Assembly: GCA_949592205.1 (NCBI GenBank)
Contig: CATIUR010000003.1
Span: 145,801,259 to 145,865,258, forward strand
Length of the DNA stretch: 64,000 bases
Source: Helichrysum umbraculigerum
Taxonomy: Eukaryota; Streptophyta; Magnoliopsida; Asterales; Asteraceae
Direction: 5' to 3'
A program made the position numbers and the translations under genes. A model generated the notes under the pieces. That model was not told the DNA's origin. It saw only the letters and a list, made by a program, of their open reading frames with translations, and searched no databases. Within the stretch, counting starts at the first letter, position 1, and every line of letters begins with the position of its first letter. Shown here in pieces: positions 48,417-60,471 of the stretch.

Positions 48417-51400
48417 TATATATATATATATATATATATATATAACTTTCAGGTGGTGTTTCTACGTCAGGTGGTGTTTCTACACACTCTTTATGTTAAC
48501 TTTTTTTTTTCGTAATCGGATTGATAATTTCAATTAATTTGTATGTTGATTGTTGTTGCAAAGGATTGGTCAATCTCATTCTCGATCGTTTTAGTCATCA
48601 ATTTGTTTCCTTTAAAATCTCAGGTACATATCTATGAAATTATATGTATTTTGAATTTGATTTTAAATTGTCATTGTTATTTATGCCGGGTTTGATGTAA
48701 TACATGGATAGCTCATAACTGATTTTCTATTTTAATTGGCTGCTTATGTATATGATTATATTGCGGAGGGTTTATGATCTTGGATCTGTTAAAGCTATTC
48801 AGATGGATATACGGATATATAATGATTTTGGATGGGAAATCCTTCTTGCTGCTGTGATGGAGCACATGAACAAGTAAGGATGGAATTAAGTGTATTTTGG
48901 CTATAATGTGAATTTGGCACTTACAAATGACATAATTAATTTAGTTATTTAAGTTGTCTTCATTTGATATGTATAAAAGTTTGATCTTTATTTTTGAAGT
49001 TTGATGTCATTTTGCAGGTACCTAAGTTTCAGTTTAATTTTATTCCTGGTGAAGACATGAATTGAGCTTCATTGGTAGACTACAACTTATTTGACTATTA
49101 GTGAGCTACATTGTAAAGTTCTTTTTTTCAACACGTTGTGATAGTTTATAACAAATGTAATGCTGCATTTGCTTACCTGAACTGTAATGCTGCTTACCTA
49201 AACATGTAACTAATTGTTTCAGAAACTGTTGCCAATAAGGTGTTCGATCAGATGCCTGGCTAAGGTACCTTTGTATGCTTTATAAAAATCCAATTTACCT
49301 TTTGCTTTATTGAATTCCCTTATCCTTGCATGATGAAGCGTGGTATATTTTAGTGTATTTGCAACTACAAACTTACTTACACATTTAGGTTGATCCTTAT
49401 TTGGTTTGGACTATTTTGATTTAGTGGCTTAAACTGTATGCATATGTTTTTATTTTAGGCTGATTCATATTAGGTTTTGGCCGTTTTGTGAGGACTTTAT
49501 TTAATAGACACATTCAATGATCATTTTAAAAACTGTAGGCTGATCATATAGTTCACCTCAAGGTCATTTAATAACTGTTAAATTACACTTGAGGTGTTCC
49601 CCTTTCAAGTTGAGAATTAGTATGTTATACCCTTTGATCTATTATCGATGACCAAGCTGAAACATCTATGGAAGTTCAAGAATCAGTTGCAAGGAGAAGC
49701 TAGCTTTATATGCTTTTTCCTCCATCAATATTCTTTAGCAAGTTTTCTTTAGTCCAGGGTTTGATTTTGATTGTTTATGTGTTTCTAAGTGTGGATTTTG
49801 ATCACAATCAAAAAACTTCTTAAGTATTGATTGGAGGTGGTGTTGTGGGCTGCACACGTTTGCATTCCAGTTTCAGGCCATTGAAGTTGGTTTGAGTTTG
49901 GACATGGGTAAGACACGCTACTAACTGTTGAAACTTTTATACATATATATCATTGTTGAATCTATTAATTGTTGAAACTTTTGATTCATATTTATATGTG
50001 GTGATACACAGGTCGTGGCCAAGCATTTGTCAGTAGAGGATGTGGCTGGGATAAAGGAAGATTTCCATATGATCGATATCGAAACCAAAGGAAAGATTAA
50101 TCTTGAAGAATTGCGGATCGGTTTAAACAAACTTGGTCATCAAGTAAATCATACAGATCTTCAACAATTGATGGAATATGTATGAACCAAACAAGATTTT
50201 CTATTATATAATCACGATTTGTGTTACCATTAATTCTGGAATCTCTGTTTTGTAGGCTGATGTTGATAGAGATGGGACCCTAGACTACGGGGAGTTTGTG
50301 GCTGTTATTATGCATCTTAAGAGAATGTCAAACATTGAGCCCCTTCACAAAGCCTTTGAGTTCTTTGATATAAACCAAAACGGTTATATAGAGGTTGAAG
50401 AGCTGCGTCATGCTTTAAGTGACGAAGGTGAAATCACCATCAATCGTTTAAGTGTCGACACATATAAGGTTTGTTTTTTGTAGTTTGCACATTCAATAGA
50501 GGTGGCAAAATGGGCGGGTCGGGCAATATGTCAAAATGTATCAGAAATAAAACGGGTCATCTTGGTACAGATCAGATTGGTTTGACCCGAAGCACTTTTT
50601 CTAAAAAATATTATTTGTTTTGTAATGAATTATTAGAGTCAAATATGATACACAAACTAGATTATTTGAAAAATAAATTTGTTCATATAAGTAAAATGAC
50701 TTAACAGTTTTTATGCTAACAAATACAATTTGGGAGCATGTTTGACCTTCTTCCAGTTTAGTAGCTTTTGTATTACCTGTACCCGTGATCCAATATTTTT
50801 AGGACGGGTGCATTAGTTATGAGGAATTCACTACAATGATGAAGGCACGTACAGATTGGAGAAAAGCATCTAGGCAATATTCCCGAGAACGATGTAATAG
50901 TCTTAGTTTGAAGTTGATGAAAGATGGTTCGTTAGAGTTGGTGGCTGAGGACTGTTGAAGTTAAAATCTCTATCTCTATATGAAAGAAAGGAAAAATGAA
51001 TAGAGAATCAAATGGCAATTTACCATTTATTTAATACGATACAGGGTCGAAGCTTATTAGTGTTATTATGCCATATATATGGAGGTTGAAACAGATATTG
51101 GGGTAAACCACTGTTACTATTATTGGAAATTGTACAAAGCCCAAATTGACTCATTCATAAGTAAATGGGCCGAGATCGGGTTCTTCATGTACTTGCAATC
51201 CTGCAAATTTTGGCAACTTTCTTGGCATTAGGGGAAGTAACATATTTCCTGAGGCTTGGGTTCTTCATGTACTTGCATAGACATGGTCTCTGTTGTTTAA
51301 TCTTGGTGCAGCAGAGCTTTGAAGGTGGTGCTGATGACGAGATGGCACTAGCACATGGTCCTAGCTGATCCTCTCACTTACATGAATATTCAAGTTAACT

Positions 51401-51552
51401 TGATGTTATTACTAAATACTAAATATCATAAAAACTATAAAGGAAATTTTGTCACCCAAAGTTGTTTGTATATTATTATAGAGAAATAATAGAAATTAAT
51501 CTTCCATAAGTGTTTTTGACAAATCCCGTGTTTTTACGGGTCTTAAAACTAG
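48417..51552 (+). mobile_element. Helitron-like element carrying a CDPK fragment (5' end uncertain)
   Basis: The right end is clear: hairpin CCCGTGTTTTTACGGG, then tcttaaaa, then CTAG at 51,549-51,552 followed by T. The left end probably lies in or near the (TA)n tracts at 47,962-48,444 (tatataactttcaggtgg), but no clean A|TC start is visible. The interior contains exon-like pieces of a calcium-dependent protein kinase (50,012-50,958) and, at about 48,768-48,878, a short open piece (RVYDLGSVKAIQMDIRIYND) of unknown origin. No helicase. Confidence 0.5.
50012..50958 (+). pseudogene. Kinase-less EF-hand module of a calcium-dependent protein kinase
   Basis: Three exons with good borders and matching phases (50,012-50,179, 50,256-50,468, 50,803-50,958) encode 178 residues that follow the calmodulin-like C-terminus of plant CDPKs of the CPK10/13/30 type (SVEDVAGIKE; ending [25 protein letters not shown]). 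EF-hand 2 ([12 protein letters not shown]) and 3 ([12 protein letters not shown]) are intact. Loop 1 is atypical (DIETKGKINLEE), as in this subgroup. Loop 4 reads [12 protein letters not shown] with Tyr at a calcium-ligand position, and the helix before it is shortened. The kinase and autoinhibitory domains are absent upstream. The frame is open to a normal stop. It lies just before a Helitron 3' end, so exon capture is likely. An expressed calcium-binding fragment cannot be excluded. Confidence 0.7.
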
Positions 51553-51981
51553 TTAAAGTACTAAATTAAACATAAAAGTAAATTCTACAAAATGGTCCAT
51601 CCCTCTACTCATTGATAAAAACACATTAAAGTATTAAATTAAACATAGAGTAAATTCTACAAAATGGTCCATATAGTTTATATCAATTTACGAAAACCGT
51701 TCATATACCTGTTTCCTCAACTTTTCAGTTCAATAAGTTTACGTTTTACCCGAAAATGATCTCTCCTCCCCCTAAAATAAATTAAATATTATTTTTTCTC
51801 TTGTCATTTTCAAATAACCGGGATCTAATAGCCAAAATGTACTTTACTCGTTTTAGTTGGATGAAAGACTATTTTCGACTAAAATATAAACATATAAAAT
51901 TGAAAATGTGAAGAAAAAGTATATGAACAATTTTCGTAAATAAGTGTAAACCAGAAAAACTGCTTATGAAGTTTACTCTTA
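51553..51981. other. Intergenic, short duplicated words
   Basis: AT-rich; a 34-bp phrase about aaattctacaaaatggtcca occurs twice (51,581 and 51,649). No gene seen. Confidence 0.4.
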
Positions 51982-52590
51982 GGGCTATAAATGAGGCGAT
52001 CTAGCTCGCTAGCTACTTGAACGCGACTCGTTAAAAACTCGATTTGAGCTGCACTTAAACAGGCTCGAGCTTGAACTTATTTTGGAGCTCGTTTAACAAA
52101 CGAGCTCGAGCTTCTAATATTGAGCTCGAATAGGTTCGCGAACCTAATCGAACCTATCATTTTTATATAATAATAGTTTTCATATATATTATAATATTAT
52201 AATTAATATAGTATTACATTATAAAAAATATTATATATGATATAGAAAATTCTTATACTAAATCTTTTCATATATATATTAAAATATTATAATTAATATA
52301 GAATTACATTATAAAAAATATTATATATGATATAGAAAATTCTTATACTAAATCTTATTATAATATCTATTTAAAAATCACTTAGAATATAAAAATATTA
52401 TATATAAATTAAAAATAAAATTAAATAAATAATATTTTATAGTAAATAAATTTCGAGTCAAGCTCAAGCTTTTAAAATATGAAAAACAAGTCGAGCTCTA
52501 GCTTTCTATATTAAGCTCAAACCGAGCTCACGATTTTTAAATTCTAAATGAGCTGAGCTCGAACCTAGTCGTCTAACTCGTTCACGTACT
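51982..52590. mobile_element. GAGCTCGAGC-rich hAT-like repeat
   Basis: Begins ggctataaatgaggcgat and ends with the roughly inverted gagctgagctcgaacctag..; both flanks are rich in gagctcgagct words around an AT-rich core. A related fragment starts at about 20,667. It lies about 300 bp upstream of the bZIP start codon. Ends and target duplication not resolved. Confidence 0.5.
52181..52365. repeat. 90-bp tandem duplication in the AT-rich core
   Basis: aattaatatag..attacattataaaa recurs with a period of 90 bp (52,201 and 52,291), two copies with few differences. Confidence 0.85.
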
Positions 52591-52901
52591 CTTAAAACAT
52601 ATAAACAAATGTGAATAGATAAAGAGAAGTATGATTGTCACATCATGAGCACGTGGTGTTGAGATTCCGCCAATTAAACTAGCGCGCCTTTTCTCCAGTG
52701 AAACCGTTGCAACTCATCACCCAATTAGCTGTTGCTAGCTGTCATCATCTTTTCTCTTCTTTCTTCCATGTGATCTCCAAACCCAACCCCTTATTATTTA
52801 CCATTCACTCCCACATTTAAATCATATTCAATCAAGATTACTCCTTCACTACTCATATCCATCTTATTTTCATTTTGCATTGCTTGATTCCATCGGTTTC
52901 A

Positions 52902-54444
52902 ATGGCGCAATTGCCGCCAAAAGCACCAACAATGGCGCAAAAATGGCCGTCATTCGGCTACCTGCAGACGACGCAAATGCCGTTAACAGCCTCGCAGCCA
53001 CCAAGCTGGATTGACGATTTCATCGATTATGCATCCGTCAAAAGGAATTCTCACAGGAGATCCTCTAGCGATCCAATTGAGTTCGTTGAAACTCCGTTTA
53101 GTAGCGAAAGTCGTGGCTCAACTCGTAACGACTCGTTGATTCCTAGCTCAAATAATAACGGATTTGATCGTTTGGATGATGAGCAACTTAGCTCGATGTT
53201 TTCCGATGATGTCACGGCTAATTTTCAGTCAATGAAGTCATCGGTATCGTCTGCTACACCCTCCGATCAAAATAGTGACAACGAGGAACCTAAAACGACT
53301 TCGTTTCAAGAGCAGCAGCTGAAGAACGAGCCTGGAGAGGTTGAAGATTACGAACATGAGACGGATTCTGTTAAGCCTCAGATTACCTTTTCAAGCGATG
53401 GTAGCACCATTGTTGATCCAAAAAGAGTAAAAAGGTACAATTCGTTAAGCATAAAGTACTACAAATCATTACTTCTTTTGTTATATATAATATCTTACTT
53501 GAGCCACAAGGTATTGTAATTGCATTATGTGATAGTTACAATTCGCTAATCAATACTTTTTAAAAAATTTATCAGGATATTAGCAAATCGTCAATCTGCT
53601 CAAAGATCAAGAGTTCGGAAATTGCATTACATTTCTGAACTCGAACGCAGCGTTACGACTTTGCAGGTATAATTTGGACAACTTAATCATCGCATGAATG
53701 ATTGGAGATGATATATTTGGATTTTGGATGTATTATTAATGTTTACTTTATTGTGTGAAGACGGAAGTATCAACATTGTCACCACGAGTAGCGTTTTTGG
53801 ACCATCAGAGATTGATTCTAAACGTCGATAACAGCTCACTTAAGCAAAGGATAGCTGCTTTAGCTCAGGACAAGATCTTTAAAGATGGTAACGTGATCGA
53901 TTAATTCTTCATCTTGATCAACGAATATGATCGTTTTCGTTTAACAATCAATCTGAAATGGCCTTTAGTTAAATTTTTATTCTTATTAATTACTCATAAA
54001 CATTTGGCATGGGTAACTTAATTATTATAGCTAGCTAGCATGTGTTTATTATATATACCACAAAAAGTATTGGTTATTTTTAGCTAAATTTGATCCGGTG
54101 TAAATTTAATAACTTTCTACTATAATGTTTTAATAAGTCGCTTTGGTTTGTTATTTGGTAACTGTTCATTTTTAGTATTAATGTTTGCAGGGTGATATTA
54201 AATTGACTTGAAAGTTGGTTATTGAGTGAGTCCCAGAAATATAAACTTTAATGTAACGTTTAATTTGCTATAAATTGCAGCTCATCAAGAAGCATTAAAG
54301 AAAGAGATAGAAAGACTAAGAAGAATTTACCATGAACAAAACATGAACAAGGCAGCAGATAACACCACCACCACCGATTCACTGTCATCGTCTCCGCCGC
54401 CACCACCAACAACAGCAGCATCTGTTAATGGTACGGATGAGTGA
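52902..54444 (+). CDS. Group-E bZIP transcription factor (bZIP34/61-like)
   Basis: Four exons, 52,902-53,434, 53,576-53,666, 53,761-53,887 and 54,281-54,444, with GT-AG borders and consistent phases, give 304 residues. The basic region (about 177-200) contains ILANRQSAQRSRVRKL with the N-x7-R spacing of bZIP DNA-binding helices. Leucine-type heptads follow (LERSVTTLQ, then VSTLSPRVAFLDHQRLILNV, then LKQRIAALAQDK). The LDHQR and AHQEALKKEIERLR blocks are characteristic of Arabidopsis bZIP34/61, which act in pollen and reproductive development and in many cases need a partner bZIP. The N-terminal half is Ser/Asp/Glu-rich (probable activation region), with WPSFGYLQTTQMP near the start. The C-terminus has a short Pro run. 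First ATG is 52,902; upstream in-frame codons have no ATG. Confidence 0.93.
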
Positions 54445-54680
54445 CATTTAGATCTGGCAATTAGAGATTAGCAGGAATTGAAGATGACAAATAATTAATG
54501 GGAATGTCGTGTGTGTGTGGCCGGGGGTGGTGCTAAATTGCGCCCATGCATGCACGTGATGTGTTTCAAGGCCTTTTGATGGTGGTGGGGGTGAGTGGTC
54601 CTTTGATTGCCATGTGACTGTGATAATAATATAGCATGGCTTCTTTTATGCTATGGGTCAGTATAAGAAGAAGCAAAAGT

Positions 54681-54712
<32 letters not shown>

Positions 54713-55873
54713 ACAATTGGGTTGGAGATTTATTTATTTATTTAGATTCTTGTTCTTTAAGAATAGGGGTCGTGGGGGTATTGGATGCCTTGGTGCACGG
54801 CATTGTTGTTATGGTATCACTTTTATTTTTTAGTCTTTTGTTCCTTTAATTCTTTTAATTTTCGATATGTTTTCATCGATAGTTTAGCCTTCAGCAGGCT
54901 ATGACTAGCTGGTGGTTGACTTGTAATTTGTAATTGCTGTACAATTAAATCAATTGTAAAATTTGGGAAGTATGTGTTATGTGATGAGACAATTTAACTT
55001 TTTACCACATATATAATTGGTTTTAGCAGTATTTAAGGCTACTGAATCTTGTGTTGATAGTTTATTACATTGATATAATTATACTCCTACAATTCAATTC
55101 TTATGATCACTGCAAAGCAACCAGACCCAAAAGCTGGCTGACTGGCAAAGGGCACAGGATCATGGAAAGTTTAAGGCTATATCATTTGTGGGAATTATGA
55201 TAGTCATGTTGACATTATTATGTTTGTTAGATGTGATTTTGACCCAGAATTCAAATCTTTTCAGAATCCATGAACATATACATACCACTTTTTACCCATC
55301 AAGGTGTTTCAGCAATATGCTGACTTTAATTTTACCCATCTAGATCTCAAAATATTAGCAACCACCAATTTCTGGAGCCACATATATATATAATTTAGCT
55401 GCAACAATCAATTAATCAATCAAGTCAACACATAAGCTCGTATCCTCGGGTTAAGGGTGTTTGTTGAATCATGTCACTGCATGGGTAGGGTCAAGTCGGA
55501 TTGGGTTGAGTTAATTTTTTTCTCAGTTTTAAGTTTGGTTTCATTTCCATTCGATCAAAATATGTACCCCGTAATATTAATTGAGCTGAGGTAAAGAAGA
55601 TAAAATTCACTGCAAGATTCAATGACATAATAAACTATGACAGCTAGCTCAACCATCAGTCCAACAGGCTAGAGGGGTTAGATGTTGAAATGTTATAGCC
55701 AAACATATTTTATTCTTTTCCCATAGGGAAATAAAAAAAAAAAAAAAAAATCAATTTTTTAATATTAAAGCTATACACTCGATACAAAAACCTCAGATGG
55801 GCCAGGTCCTTCATGATTTATGATCATAGTATCAAACGATTTGGAATGCCTTTAAAACGACACAAAATTAACA
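54445..55873. other. 3' UTR of the bZIP gene and intergenic DNA
   Basis: Probable 3' UTR at first (runs of T at about 54,680 and ttatttattta repeats), then AT-rich DNA without a gene. Confidence 0.4.
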
Positions 55874-58460
55874 CGCTAACATCCCAAAATCCAAAAGTAA
55901 TTTTTTGGTAAAAGTAAAAGTAATTGTTTTAAGTTATTATTATTATTATTAGTGGTATAAAATAATAGTAACTGTGAATTGGTTTTAAGTTCCAGACAAT
56001 AAGAACTACGGGGAATAAAATTAGACTAAAGCTTATCTTTATACATACATATCTCGTTACATACACACACGTATCATACAAAAACATTCCAGAGAAAGAG
56101 GAGAAATCGCAGGAACCATGAATCCTTCACCAAAATTGATTCAAAACATGAAATTGAAGTTAACTTGAATTCAAGCATCTATGATCATTCCTAATATGAG
56201 GTAATTGTGTTCTTCACTCAATTTAAACCTAGAAATGGGTTTCATGGGGTTTTTGAAGGATTATTGGTTATAATCCGAAATTAGGATTTTAAATGGTTAA
56301 ATTGATGATATTTAGTGTTATAGTAAGTGTTGTTAACACTAATTCAACCCAATAATGGGTAATTCAAATTGTATGATTTGTGATCAAACTGGGTTTTGAT
56401 CAAATGATGATGATTTGGTGTTAATTCACCTTGATTAGTGGTTACAAATGTTATTAGAGTATTATTAGTGGAAATTGAATTAGTGAATCAAGTTGTTAAA
56501 TCCTAGAGCTAAAGATGATCATGGGAATGATCATAGTTTTGTGATAAAAAAGATAAACTTAATAAGTGATTATGAATTAATGATATTTAAAGTAGTTATT
56601 CATAACCTTGGATGGGTTTATGATGGATTGTTATAAGTTAGTGATCACTTATTTGAATTGTAGTTGAAAAGATGTTATCATGATATTTAATTATGATTAA
56701 AGTGGCGATTCAAGTGATTGGATACTTAATTGAGTTAAATATGATCAATCCAAAGGGGGTGATGGATTGATGATTGTGATTAGTTGATTCTGTTGATTTT
56801 TAGTTGCTAAATGTGTTGTTGTATTGATGTGTTACATGTTAGGTGATCAATAGACATGGCATCAATAATTAAGGGTGAAATCGCATTATTTGCCTAAAAA
56901 GTAAAGGTGAGTGATATGGGGGTTAAATGGGTAATTAATGGTTGTATGTTCCGAATTGCTTATGAGCAAGAGGTTCATACAATCAAGTGGATTATGTTTT
57001 ATTTCATACTTTGGTTCTAAGTATGATTACTATGATGTTGCTATGGCACATGATGTGGAATATGTGCTAACTGATTTATTGTTGATAAAGTTTGTTGATA
57101 TGTGTAATTATGTGGATTAGGCCTTTATAGAGATTGTTGATCAGTTGCTAGTTGTGGTTAGCACTAGTTTCAGAGTACGTGCTTGCACGTATCGTTGATG
57201 TAGTATGCATACTATTGGTCGGGGTTCACATAGAGTTGTTATTGGTTATGTGCGCATACCAATGATGTTGTTGCTAGCATTCATGTCGACGTGATATGGT
57301 GCTATGTGATATTGGCCGTGGATCCCATAGAGTTCAGATAAGTCTCTACAATTACTCAGTAATTATTTGATTAAGCAAATATGTGTTGATAATATTTGCT
57401 ATATGTTGTTGTTTTGTGGATTATTAATTTAATTGCTCATATGCTCACTAATCGTTTTGCTTACCCTTTCAGTTGTTTTATGTTGTAGGTGTATGGTTCG
57501 GTTGAACCAATTAGATGAAATGTAGTTGCAAGAAGGTAGCGTGGATTGGAGCTTATAATGTGGTTAGACAAGCTTCTACTCCTTTTAAATTGTCGTTATG
57601 TTTATCGCTTGTGTAAATCGCCCAAAAGACACATTTAAAGCTATATTGATGTTTTAAGGTGTAAATTGTCAATTGGTTGAAAACTATATCTTTGACTTGT
57701 CAAAGTCAAAGATGAATGTGGTGGTGTCAAATTGGGTAATGGTTATGTTGTAAAGTGATAAAAGTGGTCATATGTTCATGTGTATGGTATTAATCATGGT
57801 TTTGGTGAAATTATGATTAAAGTGTTAAAAGTTGTATGTTAGTTCAATTAGGTGGTCATGAATCATTCATCATGGTATGGGGTTAATAAGGGTCGAAATC
57901 TGATGTTAAAGTTGTTAATGTTATTACTTTTGGTTAAAGTGTCCAAATGAACCACAAACGGGTCAAGCAGTCAAAATAAGTGATGATGTAAGTATGGTGC
58001 TTATGTTTATTGCCTTAGATGTCAAATGTAGGTGGGAATATGTTGGCAAAAGCTCAGAGGCTAAATCCAAGTTGTTTGAAATATGTGTTGTTCACTAAAA
58101 TGGTTTAAAATGGTCCAAAATTGATGAGACGTCCGTTTTCTCGTAAAATGTGTATTTTGAAAAAGTGTAAAAAGGGAAAGTTTCATTTTGGCATATTGGA
58201 GGTGCGTGCAAAATTTTAGAGTCTAACTCTTTACAGTTTAAAAGTTATGCTCGATTGAAATTCGTATTTTTGCATTAGTTTGTGCAGGCCTTGGCTGTGA
58301 TGAACTACCCGGCGGGTAGTGTTAGTACCCAGCGGGTACTAGTGTGTACATTTGATCAGAAGTTGGGTTTAAACTGAATACCCGGCGGGTACTCTTGTAC
58401 CCGGCTCCTACTGCAGTTACCCGGTGGGTACTTGCCTTACCCGGCGGGTACTTGGCCAGT
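55874..58460 (+). repeat. Diverged LTR fragment of the 34,102 / 60,472 family
   Basis: The start (gctaacatcc, about 55,874) and the phrase ggttttaagttccagacaat (about 55,981) parallel the solo LTR (34,308) and the 60,472 LTR (60,660). The following U-type region, rich in gtgttaattcacctt and tgatcatgggaatgatcat, also resembles the solo LTR (about 34,900-35,010). The end is not clear. No coding region. Confidence 0.5.
58306..58451. repeat. Palindromic TACCCG-G-CGGGTA array
   Basis: Six copies or near-copies of (T)ACCCGGCGGGTA, a 13-bp odd palindrome, in 146 bp, including variants acccagcgggta and acccggtgggta. Surroundings are AT-rich. Confidence 0.85.
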
Positions 58461-59038
58461 TTCAGTGTGTGTTGTTTTCGGTGTATGTCTGCAAAGTTTT
58501 AATATGCATAAGTGTTTAATGGACTTTAGAGACCTCTTTTATTTCACAGTTTTCAGTCAGTTTTATTTCGAGTCTAAGTTTAATCGTGTAAGTGATATAC
58601 GGATCTAATATGTATACGCATGAATTGTAGGACAATGTCTATGATGTTTTAATGGTATAAATTTTTTATTTTTTTTACGAATTTGGAGCGTTTCACTAGC
58701 TGATATATGCAGGGATAATTCCTTTTAAATCTAGCTAAACACTGAAAATAGTCTTGTTTATTATTTTTGTACATCATTACCATGATAAAAAAAAAAACTT
58801 TACACTTATAACCTTTTAAATGTTTTACACAATTATCATTAATTCTATGCATTTGCCTGAACAATGTAGAAATCACACACATTTGGTGTAGTCGAGTGGT
58901 TGTTAGATACTGTATATTCTTTGAGGTAGCTTTTCTAGACCAAATTATATGATGAATATAATTATTTTTACTAGCTAGGTCATAACTAATATCTAATATC
59001 TTCTCAAACAAGACCTACGATACGATGTTTCCATCAAA
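58452..59038. other. Intergenic AT-rich sequence
   Basis: No gene, RNA or clear repeat recognised. The 120-codon minus-strand open frame at 58,649-59,011 lacks any recognisable motif and is low-complexity. Confidence 0.35.
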
Positions 59039-59658
59039 CATGTGGTTATTACACAAATCATCCTTTATGTTTTCACCAAATTTCACTGGTAGTCCCTTAC
59101 CATTTTTAATAACAGCAATCATCCTTTATTTGGAAACTTGTTACGCAAACAGTCATTTACACTAACGACCGTTAACTATTCGTTAAAAAAGACCATGTTT
59201 GATATTTTTTTTATTCTTTTAATTTATTATTTTTTAAGTAGATTATAAATGATAAATTATAAAATCTAAAATATGTATTGATACTCAACTCTAATTTCAT
59301 TTAGCAAATGCAACACCAAATTCGGCCTCCTTCTCCATTGATTGGTGGACTTTAAAATATTAATGTTTAACTGGAGAATGAACCGAATTTGGTGATGAAT
59401 TTTCTAAGTTAATGTTCAGTGCATTTAATAATGTATGTATACATATTTTATAAATTATGATTTACTCAAAGGAAAAAAAATTTCAAAAAATATCACACAC
59501 AGTCATTTTTAACGAATAGTTAACAGTCGTTAGTCTAAAGGACTATTTGCGTAACAATTTTCAAAATAAAGGATGATCAGTGTAATTAAGAATTGTAAAG
59601 GAATGTCAATGAAATTTGGGACAAACGTAAAGGATGGTTTAATTGGTTAACTACCATG
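59039..59658. mobile_element. Foldback element of about 620 bp
   Basis: The left arm (catgtggttattacac..catcctttatg, ..ctaacgaccgttaactattcgttaaa) is the inverted copy of the right arm (tttaacgaatagttaacagtcgttag.. to ggttaactaccatg). Arms are about 180 bp with mismatches; the inner part (accaaattcgg facing ccgaatttggt) is also inverted. A target duplication could not be fixed. Confidence 0.75.
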
Positions 59659-60471
59659 TTTGAACCCAAAAGATAACTACATTGAGCAATACAAAAAGTA
59701 GTTGAGTGGCAAAAATATAAGTTGTCCAATTCATGTCATCATCCTCGAATTATAAAAATGGTAATCGATTAACAAAAATCAAGTTCTGCAATTTATTAAA
59801 CCAAACCTAAATTAAGTCAAAAAAACTTACCTTGCACACACAATAGTGTACAACATCACCTACTAACAAGGTAAACACACAATTGGAGACAAAGATAATT
59901 TACAAACTGCAGTGGAACTTTTTCAACTGCAATACTATTTTGATCATATGATGAACTAAAAAAAAGATCTACAAAAAGAAAAAAAAGAAAGAAATAGAAA
60001 ATCCATATAGGATAGATACATACATAGACTACTATAATGATTAGAGATAAAGATCTGTTAACACAGATACATAAACAATTTTTTCCTTAACTCTTAACAC
60101 ATATATGTTAGAAATAGAAGAGAAGGAGATGCGGCGCGGGTTTCAATCATGACATGAGAGAGAAGGTGACTTTCAACCTTGAATGTCTCTTATGAGAGTA
60201 AGTAGTTGTGGTTTTAATAGCAACTGATATGATGATGACTTGCAACCATGACTTGATAATTTGAAGATTAACTTGCTAATCGCAACTTTCAACCATGACT
60301 TGAAAATTTGAAGATTAACTTGCTAATCGCATAGAGAGAAGGAGAGAGAGATCTGGGAGGTTTTAAAAAAAATTCTGGATATGCAATGGCATGTGAGTTG
60401 CACATGTTACAGGAGTATCCATATACAATTGTTTTTGTATATCCTTTTGATTCACACCTAGAGTGACATGG
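59659..60471. other. Intergenic; 47-bp tandem repeat
   Basis: Contains two copies of a 47-bp unit (aaccatgacttga.. at 60,244 and 60,291). GA-rich runs near 60,120-60,170 and 60,330-60,350. No gene recognised. Confidence 0.45.

Noticed and set aside
49222..49262. KVFDQMPG-like words suggesting a pentatricopeptide repeat fragment
   Set aside because: Only about eight residues, followed by a stop; too short to support.
52875..52901. Nine-codon upstream extension of the bZIP protein
   Set aside because: It begins with TTG, not ATG; the first ATG is 52,902.
58649..59011. 120-codon minus-strand open frame
   Set aside because: No recognisable domain, starts inside low-complexity DNA, no neighbouring exon signals.
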